A stretch of DNA of 64,000 nt from Meghimatium bilineatum (taxonomy: Eukaryota > Mollusca > Gastropoda > Stylommatophora > Philomycidae): assembly GCA_034231615.1 (NCBI GenBank), contig CM067309.1, forward strand, positions 23,307,965 through 23,371,964, in the 5' to 3' direction. Position numbers and translations under genes: made by a program. How positions within the stretch are numbered: position 1 is the first letter of the stretch; every line of letters starts with the position of its first letter. The notes below the pieces were generated by a model. The model was not told where the DNA came from, did not search any database, and worked only from the letters and a program-made list of their open reading frames with translations. This document shows positions 11,601 through 23,600 of the stretch, in pieces.

Positions 11601-14600
11601 ACAAAAGGGACAACGATTTAGCCCTGGCCCAACTCTACTGTCAGGTTTTTCTACACCGGAAATACACTTGAAGAGAGAACGGGTTCAGTACCTGATGGGC
11701 TCAGGCGCTATTGGGACAAGGACGCTCAGCTCGAGAACGCCTTGCTCTCAAACCCGTGGTGTGAGACTCGAACTTGGACACGGGGTACACGATGTCTGTG
11801 AATGACACCTCGGCTAAGAGGGCAAAATAGCTAGGGTCCAACTCTTCTGTTGAGTTCTTCCCCGTAAGGAACCAGGCTCACGGATGAGAAACGGTTCAGT
11901 ACCCAATGGGCACAGGCACAGCACGTCCAATTACACGAGGCAAGTTCATAGACAGTGGAACACCTCGTGCGAGTCAGACGAGAGCAAAAATCGTCTGGGC
12001 GAAGAGTCGCCACTACGCGTGCCTGGAGACAGATATAGAGGCTGTCACAGGCTAAGGGTAGCCCACCCGAATTGTCAAGGCATGCCGAAATTGGATGTGC
12101 TAGGCCTACAAGGCGCATAACGGTGGCACAACGTAATCACACTCCCGGCGGAAATCGCACGGATATCCGTGATGGTTACAATGGAGCGAACGCCAAACAA
12201 ACAAACATTTTTTAATGTCAGTTGCTATTAAATTTATGCTGTGGTTATTTTGATATTTTTTGATAACTTTGAAAATATATAAAATATTTTATGGAGTGTT
12301 TGTCATATTTTACCTGAAATTTGAGTATAATCAAAATCTATCTCCACAAGGTTTTGGTTTACGTGTGTTTTATTCTGCATTCAACATTAGCCCCACATGG
12401 TTTTTACTCTTCCTCATATTCTTATTGATTTCATTATTGTTGTTCTTCTGCATTCGCTCTCGGATAACCAACATGAAATTGCATGTGATTCTTGCATGGA
12501 ATCTTGAAGTACGTTGTGCTTCTGGTTTCACAGCAGAGCTTGATTATTTTGCATCTTCCAGCACATCACATTCATTTTCGAGATTCACAGTAAAATTCAT
12601 TATCCTTATTGAAATGGACCACAAACATGTTTGTTTTCAAAATGGCTGTTCTGAGACCTAATTAAGAATTAATACAGTGGAAGATTAGACTCGACAATAG
12701 TATGGGATTCATCTAGGCAACAAACTTGATGCTGGCTTGTTATGGAGAGTTTTGCAAACCCAGCTCGTACAAACATGGTCGTAGTTTGAGGAGCTGACCA
12801 TCTCTTTTGTTTTAGCAATGTATAAGTACAGCCTAAAACAGTATTAATAAAGAGTCAGCCAAAGATGGATGTGTCTGGCCATTGGTGCCAATAAAACAGC
12901 GACACTGCGCATTTCCATTCTCCGGACTACATTCTACTGGAAATCTAGTAAGATCATTATCCTGCTACAAGAGAGATCCGGTGGGAGTTTGAGGATGAAC
13001 GCTGAAGAAGAAGATAAAAAATTTTCGATATTGGGTATGTTTTAAAACTTGCATGGTTTGGACATGGTTGCCTACATGATTCCTTGTCAAAAACAATACT
13101 GCAGGGAACAGTCGAAGTTGGAAGAAGCAACGTTTCCACACTTGTCCGCATTGTTGAAGATATTGTATTGTAGAAATCGCTGGAGGACTGTGTGTTGATG
13201 CATTCAACATGGTACTCCTATGACCCTGATAGGTTATGGGTTTATAAATTGATACATCACTAGACAATTAGTATGGCATCACCTGAGAACAAGAAGAGTG
13301 GATGGGTCAGAAAACACATGAACATGTGAAGTACATGTATATAGAGTTGGGGGTAGGAAGAAAACAAAACAGCTAGAGTGTGGTGTACATGGTATGATTG
13401 CTTGGTGAAGATTAGTTGATTACTTTTGTATGAGTATGTGTAATGATTTTGACAGAAATTTATAGATTGGTGGGTAAGCAGGCATTATCATATATTTTTG
13501 TTGTTTTGATACATATCTCAATAACGCAGGTAAAGTACTGTGCTATGCCTGGATTTGCGGTTGTAGTCTCTATCCAACAGTCACAGGCAGCATCAGATGA
13601 AGAGGTAAATGAAAACAGCTGTGATGTTGTTCCATTCTTCACAAGTCTCCTGTTGGGAAGTGATGTGGGAGTACGCAACTGGATATCTGCTTTTGTGAAG
13701 GCTGGTCAGAAGGTGATACTTTTAACTCATAGTCATTTTAGATTTTAGTTGTGAAAGTTGTAAAAATTTCAAAGTCTCATGTAAAAATGTGTTGTATTCA
13801 TTGACACCTCAAGGGAGTATGAATCCATCAATTTTGTTTCCTGTTCCTGATTGTGAGATTTGCCTTTCGCCCGTGTGTTGCCGGGGCCCGACAGAGGAGC
13901 AAAGAATAGCCACACTATTTACCTTCCACGCATGTCGTAAAAGGTGACTAAGGAGGTTATGGGATGGAGTTGGCTGTCCCATCCCATATAGAGTCAGGGA
14001 CCCAAAGCCATGCTGAAGCCGGATGTGTCAGGCCGAAAGGCGCAGATATCACAGCAATACTGTAAACCATGACACAACGCATTCTGTTCTCCGGACTACA
14101 TCCTGCTAATCTGCAGGAGTTTGAGAACGAATGCAGAAGAAGAAGAAGATTTGTCTTTCCTCTCTAGGTGTCACTTCTCCGGGTATATCTCTCAGATAAG
14201 TTCTGAAAGATCTCAGATTATGCAAAATGTAAAACACTTAGACATGCAGAGTTAAAACATTGAGGAATGTAGAGTTAAAACACTGAGACATGCAGAGTTA
14301 AAACACTGAGACACGTAGAGTTAAAACACTGAGACATGCAGAGTTAAAACACTGAGACATGCAAAGTTAAAACACTGAGACATGTACAGTCACCCACATT
14401 TCTTGTTGTGATCTGTAATATTTGTATAACAGAGAAGACCAGATGACAACACCTGCGTCCTGAACAAGTTGAGGAAGTACCTGCTTACACAACTGACAAG
14501 CTTGACACCAGCCAGTGGGCAGACTATGGAAGAATGCAAGATTGTGTCTGCTAGTTCTTTGATACGGCTCTACAATGCTCTCAAAGGAATAGCTACAATG

Positions 14601-17600
14601 AAGTATGTACTACTTTCCTATGTTTTGTTTGATCCAGAGTTCTATATTAGCTAGTTTGGGCACTGTTAAGTAGATGGGCAAGACCAATTTTTCACCATAA
14701 TTCTTGTTTTAGCGATGTGTGTCTTATCATTCTTTTGTGTTCATTCTGAAACTCATGCAGTACATTTGGATGTAGTCTGAAAAGCGGAATGTGTCGTGTC
14801 ATGGTTTACAGCTTAGCTGCTATGGTTGTACTTTTTTATCTGTCAGATCCATCAACTTCAGCATGGTTTCTGGGTCACTGTTATCCTATATGGGATGGGA
14901 CATCCAACTCCATCCTAAGATTTCCTTAGTCACCTCTTACGACATGCTTGGCAGATAACAGTTTAACTTCTTTTCTCCTCTTCATATATGGATCCGTCGA
15001 CACACAAGCATGTGTATCTTATAATCTATTTCTTCTTTAGTTGTTGTCTTTATCAAATGTCTGATAGGGGGATGTTAACACGAGTGATTGTTGGAGATTG
15101 GCTGGAGCCATGTCTTGCTAGCGGAGTCATCTGTTGAGTTCATCCCATAGATGTTCTATGGAGTTCATGTCTGATGACATAGCTAGCCACAGAATGGTCT
15201 GGATATTGTTGTCAGAGGGAAACTGGGTGGTGAGTTGTGCCACAGGAGGTCGAGCATTATCGTGCTGAAAAATTTACCGTCATGCAGACATAATTGGAAG
15301 GACGCTACGACAAACAATTTCAGCAACATATCTTTCGGCATTCAGGCATCCTTCAGTTTGTACCAGGTCTCTTCTTCCCATGCAGTTGATCATCAATACA
15401 CCTCCACCACCATGTGAAGGAGCCTCATCAACTCTGTTCTGGGCATATTGCTCACAGACTCTGCAATAAACTATTCTCCATCTATCATGTCACTGGAGCA
15501 AAAAAATTATTTATCATTAAACCAAATCTGTCTCCAGTCATTCCCAGCGGTCCATTGATGATGCTGGTTCGCTCACTGCAGTTGGTTCTGCCGATTCCGG
15601 TCCATAAGAACAGGACCTCTGAAGGGTCATCTAGTCCAAAGACCAATGCCATGTAACTATGGGTCTGCCACTGAGCCAGTTTGTTGAAATCGCCTCCAAA
15701 GACTACTAATGGTGCTTCTAACCACATTAAATTTGTCTGGCCACTATGTTTTGTGATTGTCCGGTCTGTAAGTGTCCAATAATGATGTATCATTGTTTTG
15801 TAGTGAGATAAACCATACCTGCACATTGAATTTTCAATTGAATTTATTTGAGGATTGTCAATCTTTTATAGGCATTCAATACTATGGTCAGAGAGTTTTG
15901 TGTTCAGTAAATTTCATGGAATTCTCATGAACATGTCACATGTTATTGTCAAAAATGTTGTTTTGACCATGACCTCTTTCATGACCTTATGAATCATAAG
16001 GTGAATACAGTTCAGGTAACCACAAGGTGATAATGATCAGGTGGACACAGTCGATAGGTTGAATGAAGTTCAATCAGCAAATATCTTTTATAAAAGCACC
16101 TTTAAAAAATTGCCTTTCGTTTTTGAACAGTATATATGTTTATAACTCATGTCTAGAGAACTAAATATATATGTTTATAACTTATGTCTAGAGAACTAAA
16201 TATATATGTTTATAACTTATGTCTAGAGAACTAAATATATATGTTTATAACTCATGTCTAGAGAACTAAATATATATGTTTATAACTTATGTCTAGAGAA
16301 CTAAATATATATGTTTATAACATATGTCTAGAAAACTAAATATATATGTTTATAACATATGTCTAGAGAACTAAATATATATGTTTATAACATATGTCTA
16401 GAGAACTAAATATATATGTTTATAACATATGTCTAGAGAACTAAATATATATGTTTATAACATATGTCTAGAGAACTAAATATATATGTTTATAACTTAT
16501 GTCTAGAGAACTAAATATATATGTTTATGCTAGATACATCATCATCAAGTGCCATCCTCCTGTTTATACTAGGTACAGCGAAGATGAAATGAGCAACCTC
16601 CTCAAGTTGGTCATTTCCCACCCTTCACCTTCAAGAGCTGGAGCACATTTCATTACATTAGGGATCTGCACATTGATGGCTACTGGTCTTTTGAGGTAAA
16701 AACTGGACAAACACTTCATATTTTAAACAGAGCAAGTTTTTATGGTGCCCGAAAGAGTCAAGAATAGCCAATTCTGTGACCTGCCATAAGACATCTAATG
16801 AGGTATTGAAGTTAGCTGTCCCACTTCATACATGTTGTAAGACATCTAATGAGTTAGAGGTCTTGAAGTTCGGTCTTGAGTCTTGACTCCATAGGTCAAA
16901 GTAACTAAAAATTAATGCTGAGGTATAATTGTGTCAGACCGAAAGACATAGAGATTGCCATGAATCTGTAAGCTAACATAAGACATTCCATTCTCCAGAC
17001 TACCTGATGGTAATGTGCAGGAATCCTAGAATGAACACAAAAGAAGAAGAGCAAACAAGAAAAATCTAACACTTGACGTTTTAGATAAAACAGGATAAAA
17101 ACTCTGACTGGTCAACCTGTTTAGTCCTGGCATTTGTTGTCAAGCATAGATGATGAACTAATCCTTTTAGCTGTGAGCATGTTAGCCCTTAACCATTGAC
17201 AGCCAATAACCATTCTGACAAAAGCATAGGTTCCTCTCAGTTACTAGCCTAGATGACACCTGACATTGTAAGGAGTTCAATGTTCCAAAGGCATCATTAT
17301 GATGTTGGGGATGCATGGTTATGGATGCATATTTAGTGGCCAAAGGGAGACATTCCAGTGCAGCAGTATCCCAGAATTATGAGATTCTGCCATGGGTGTA
17401 GCATACGCCTAAGCGCCAATCAATTCATGATTCTTATGTCAGATCTGTTGACCCATCTGCAGTGATGGCACATCTAGTATTCCCCACCACCTAGGAGTCT
17501 ACCATAAAAATACAAATGTGCAATGTCCTCTGACCTGCATCTACTCATCATCTATGTAGAACATTTGACAGAAGACAAAAGGGAGATCATCTATGTGGAA

Positions 17601-20600
17601 CATTTGACAGAAGACAAAAGGGAGATCATCTATGTGGAACATTTGACAGAAGACAAAAGGGAGATCATCTATGTGGAACATTTGACAGAAGACAAAAGGG
17701 AGATCATCTATGTGGAACATTTGACAGAAGACAAAAGGGAGATCATTTATGTGGAACATTTGACAGAAGACAAAAGGGAGATCATCTATGTGGGGCATTT
17801 GACAGAAGACAAAAGGGAGATCATCTATGTGGAACATTTGACAGAAGACAAAAGGGAGATCATTTATGTGGAACATTTGACAGAAGACAAAAGGGAGAGA
17901 TCAAGACAATACATGCAGTGACAATGATGATTTTTATCACAGGTGACAGATTGTCAATCTCTCCTAACTTGCTATAGTTGCCTCCTACATGTCTGGAAAG
18001 AAGACAGTGAACCCTATTGTTTGCACCCTAAACTAGAGGTCCAGGCTCTGTTTGTCATATGGACTTGAAAAAAATGAGATAGAATGTACATTCATAATTA
18101 ATCCCTTCACTGCAGAGGTATTCTTAAGGATGCAATGAAAAGCCAGTGCCATTTTGCAGAGATCCTCCTCTTCTTATCTTCCCAGGGTAATAATCCGTCA
18201 GGATGCTTATAATAAATCATCCAGATGAGTTGTTTCCCTGGGAAACTAAGAAGAGGATTTCAGCAAAATGGCGTCAACCCCTCATCGTATACTTAAGGAT
18301 ACCTCCACAGCTAAGGGATTAACTATGATACGTGTTGGTTGATTATCAGCTTTAAAGGTCTGTGTACATGACACACATTAGTAGAATTCTTGGCTGCGTC
18401 TAAATAAATATAAGAATAGACTGAAGATTGGTAAAATCTCAGTTCTTTCTATTGGTAAATAGAATCTTGATGATAGATAAACTGCAGCAAAATTATGATC
18501 CAATTAATGAAGTTTGAGAATGGATGCACACAGGAAAATGCACACAAATTGATGTTTTGACTAGAAGGCCTTTATCAATGACCCAACATAACCAAATTTT
18601 ATATTTTTATTTAGTATTGTGTTGTGATCATAGAAAGGGAAAGCTTCTGCTTGTCATGTGCAATGTTCTTCTGCTGGAAGGGAAAGCTTCTGCTTGTCAT
18701 GTGCTATGTTGTTCTTCTGCTGGAAGGGAAAGCTTCTGCTTGTCATGTGCTATGTTGTTCATCTGCTGGAAGGGAAAGCTTCTGCTTGTCATTTGCTACG
18801 TTGTTCTTCTGCTGGAAGGGAAAGCTTCTGCTTGTCATGTGCTATGTTCTTCTGCTGGAAGGGAAAGCTTCTGCTTGTCATGTGCTTTGTTGTTCTTCTG
18901 CTGGAAGGGAAAGCTTTTGCTTGTCATGTGCTATGTTCTTCTGCTGGAAGGGAAAGCTTCTGCTTGTCATGTGCTATGTTGTTCTTCTGCTGGAAGGGAA
19001 AGCTTCTGCTTGTCATGTGCTACGTTGTTCTTCTGCTGGAAGGGAAAGCTTCTGCTTGTCATGTGCTATGTTCTTCTGATGGAAGGGAAAGTTTCTGCTT
19101 GTCATGTGCTATGTTCTTCTGATGGAAGGGAAAGCTTCTGCTTGTCATGTGCTATGTTCTTCTGCTGAAAGGGAAAGCTTCTGCTTGTCATGTGCTATAT
19201 TGTTCTTCTGCTGGAAGGGAAAGCTTCTGTTTGTCATGTGCTATGTTATTCTGATGGAAGGGAAAGCTTCTGCTTGTCATGTGCTATGTTCTTCTGATGG
19301 AAGGGAAAGCTTCTGCTTGTCATGTGCTATGTTGTTCTTCTGCTGAAAGGGAAAGCTTCTGCTTGTCATGTGCTATATTGTTCTTCTACTGGAAGGGAAA
19401 GCTTCTGCTTGTCATGTGCTATGTTCTTCTGATGGAAGGGACAGCTTTTGCTTGTCATGTGTTATGTTTTTCTTCTGATGGAAGGGAAAGCTTCTGCTTG
19501 TCATGTGCTATGTTGTTGTTCTCAAATTAGATTAGCAGGATGCTTTACCAGGGAATAGATTGTGTTGTGTCATGGTTTACATCTTTACCTGATATCTGCA
19601 TCTTTTAGCGTGACACATCAGACTTCAGCGTGGCGTCTGGGTCACTTTGACCCTATTTGGGTGGGACATCTAACTCCACCCAATTTCCTTAGTCACCTCT
19701 TATGACATGAATGGCAGGTAAACAGTGCTATTCTTTGCTCCCCTTTCTGGCTCTGGATGCACACTATGGAAGCGTTCTATTTTGTGTTCTTGATAAAATG
19801 TCAATTTATCTGTTATATTATTATCTGTGTCTCCAGTGATTAGCAAAATTTCATTACCCTGTTCTTGATAAAGGCCTTTTGGTTGAAACATCAATTTGAT
19901 TTGGCTTTAATGCAAAAACTTGATTTATTGAAGATGGAGTACAAACAAATTATCACTATGTAACTGACTATTTTTTAATGATAAATGCCACTATAGATAA
20001 TCCCAAACCTCCTATTTTTTTCCACATAAGTTAACTTGCTCAATAATCTATAAATATGAAATAGGAGAAGTGGTGTAAAAAAACAACAACTTATGATACT
20101 ATTTCAAGTGTTTCTTACCGATATGAACTGACCATGCAAAACAAAACAGAAAACATGGTAATTTCTACCGTAAACTCTTCTGCTTTTATGACTATCAACA
20201 AACAAGTATTGCTATCTTAAAAACAAATTCGAAGGGACTTCTTCTTCTTTCTGTCCTCATGTACCTTTCAGTGTTGAGGGGAGAGTGAGTGTACGGTCTT
20301 TTGCCCTTCTATTTGCCTCTTCTGCCGTTATATTTCCGAGTGTCTCTAATACACTATCTATCCACCTTTTACGAGGGCGTCCAATAGGTCGACTGCTTTC
20401 GTATCATTTGTTAAGTGTTTTTTGGATAATACTTTGCTCTTTCTGTCTGGTTATGTGGCTGTACCATTTAACTTGTTGTTTCTGAATGTATTCTATTGTT
20501 GACTTGATCCCTAATTGTTTCCTTAGTGCTTCATTCCTGATTTTGTCTCTCAAGCTAACTCCAATCATACGTCTTACACATTTCATTTCAGTGGTGTTAA

Positions 20601-23600
20601 TCTTATGTATTGTTCTAGAATCTAATGTCCAAGTTTGACACTGATAACACAATGTTGTGAAGGGACTGCTGTGATAAATCTGTTCACTCTAAATAATAAT
20701 AGATCATTAACGTGCTATGAAATAATCTACTCATGTAAAATAAATCATTAACGTGCTATGAAATAATCTACTCATGTAAAATAAATCATTAACGTGCTAT
20801 GAAATAATCTACTCATGTAAAATATGAAGCTCATACGCTCAGCAATTACGGAGATAATAGACAATATCATGTTCGACTATTGATGTACGATGTATTGTAC
20901 TGATGTTGATGCACCTTCTCAGACTCCTGCAAGTAATCATCATCATCATGTGCCATCTCCTCAATGACAGTTGCCTGCAACAGATTTCCAACATCCCCTG
21001 TTTTGGTGGTGCACTCTGCTAGACCGTAACCTGTTCATCGTGTGATGTTACTCTCCCACTTGTATCTCTGTCTACCTCTTGCTCTTTTCCCTTTGACTTT
21101 ACCCTCAAGTAAGGTCTTCAGTAAGGTATCATGTCTTTTAATGTGTACACAATATTTTATTTGCCTGATCTTTATTTCTCGTAGTAATTCTTTCTTCCTA
21201 TTAAGTGTTTTTAGTACCTCTTTATTTGTTTTCTCTCTTTCCATGATGTTCTCCCTATTCTCCTATATACCCACATCTCAAAGGCATCAATTCTGTCTTC
21301 TAATTGTTTATTTAGTCTATATTTAATGTTTCTGCCTTCAATATTAAGTTTTTTAGCTTCCATGACTGGTGTAGTGTTCTATCATTCCATGTAAAACAAT
21401 GTTCCATGTTCCTATTCTAATATGTTATTTCCTAATCTTTAGATGTTGTTGATCCGTTGCATGGCTTTGAGGTGTGCGTGGTACGGTCCCATTCTTTTCC
21501 ATGAAAAGAATGTACTAATACTAATGTTGATGCACCTCCTCAGACTCTGCTAGTACTAATGTTGATGCACCTTCTCAGACTCCTGCTAGTACTAATGTTG
21601 ATGCACCTCCTCAGACTCCTGCTAGTACTAATGTTGATGCACCTCCTTAGACTCCTGCTAGTACTAATGTTGATGCACCTCCTCAGACTCCTGCTAGTAC
21701 TAATGTTGATGCACCTTCTCAGACTCCTACTAGTACTAATGTTGATGCACCTTCTCAGACTCTGCTAGTACTAATGTTGATGCACCTCCTCAGACTCCTG
21801 CTAGTACTAATGTTGATGCACCTTCTCAGACTCCTACTAGTACTAATGTTGATGCACCTTCTCAGACTCCTACTAGTACTAATGTTGATGCACCTCCTCA
21901 GACTCTGCTAGTACTAATGTTGATGCACCTTCTCAGACTCCTACTAGTACTAATGTTGATGCACCTCCTCAGACTCCTACTAGTACTAATGTTGATGCAC
22001 CTTCTCAGACTCCTGCTAATACTAATGTTGATGCACCTTCTCAGACTCCTACTAGTACTAATGTTGATGCACCTTCTCAGACTCCTACTAGTACTAATGT
22101 TGATGCACCTCCTCAGACTCCTACTAGTACTAATGTTGATGCACCTCCTCAGACTCCTACTAGTACTAATGTTGATGCACCTCCTCAGACTCCTACTAGT
22201 ACTAATGTTGATGCACCTCCTCAGACTCCTGCTAATACTAATGTTGATGCACCTTCTCAGACTCCTACTAGTACTAATGTTGATGCACCTCCTCAGACTC
22301 CTGCTAATACTAATGTTGATGCACCTTCTCAGACTCCTGCTAATACTAATGTTGATGCACCTTCTCAGACTCCTACTAGTACTAATGTTGATGCACCTTC
22401 TCAGACTCCTACTAGTACTAATGTTGATGCACCTCCTCAGACTCCTACTAGTACTAATGTTGATGCACCTCCTCAGACTCCTACTAGTACTAATGTTGAT
22501 GCACCTCCTCAGACTCCTACTAGTACTAATGTTGATGCACCTCCTCAGACTCCTGCTAATACTAATGTTGATGCACCTTCTCAGACTCCTACTAGTACTA
22601 ATGTTGATGCACCTTCTCAGACTCCTACTAGTACTAATGTTGATGCACCTCCTCAGACTCCTACTAGTACTAATGTTGATGCACCTCCTCAGACTCCTAC
22701 TAGTACTAATGTTGATGCACCTTCTCAGACTCCTACTAGTACTAATGTTGATGCACCTCCTCAGACTCCTACTAGTACTAATGTTGATGCACCTTCTCAG
22801 ACTCCTACTAGTACTAATGTTGATGCACCTCCTCAGACTCCTACTAGTACTAATGTTGATGCACCTTCTCAGACTCCTACTAGTACTAATGTTGATGCAC
22901 CTCCTCAGACTCCTGCTAGTACTAATGTTGATGCACCTCCTCAGACTCCTGCTAGTACTAATGTTGATGCACCTCCTCAGACTCCTGCTAGTACTAATGT
23001 TGATGCACCTCCTCAGACTCCTGCTAGTACTAATGTTGATGCACCTCCTCAGACTCTGCTAGTACTAATGTTGATGCACCTTCTCAGACTCCTACTAGTA
23101 CTAATGTTGATGCACCTCCTCAGACTCTGCTAGTACTAATGTTGATGCACCTCCTCAGACTCTGCTAGTACTAATGTTGATGCACCTCCTCAGACTCTGC
23201 TAGTACTAATGTTGATGCACCTCCTCAGACTCCTGCTAGTACTAATGTTGATGCACCTCCTCAGACTCTGCTAGTACTAATGTTGATGCACCTTCTCAGA
23301 CTCCTACTAGTACTAATGTTGATGCACCTTCTCAGACTCCTACTAGTACTAATGTTGATGCACCTTCTCAGACTCCTACTAGTACTAATGTTGATGCACC
23401 TTCTCAGACTCCTACTAGTACTAATGTTGATGCACCTCCTCAGACTCCTGCTAGTACTAATGTTGATGCACCTCCTCAGACTCCTGCTAGTACTAATGTT
23501 GATGCACCTCCTCAGACTCCTGCTAGTACTAATGTTGATGCACCTTCTCAGACTCCTGCTAGTACTAATGTTGATGCACCTCCTCAGACTCCTACTAGTA

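Noticed and set aside
12260..12661. 133-codon + strand frame with hydrophobic segment
   Set aside because: AT-rich chance frame, no family resemblance, no flanking gene signals.
16571..16580. Alternative acceptor (gtacag) for the exon at 16573
   Set aside because: It would remove Tyr-Ser at a point where the family has two residues; the upstream AG preserves length exactly.
18524..19530. Cys-rich repetitive frames (CHVLCSSAGRESFCLS)
   Set aside because: Three forward frames are all open over the 43/46-bp array, so openness carries no coding information.
21917..23062. 381-codon + frame MLMHLLRLLLVL repeats as a membrane or leucine-rich protein
   Set aside because: It is the 36-bp minisatellite in intron 7. 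Other frames are equally open, 35-bp units break it, and there is no splice, start or 3' context.
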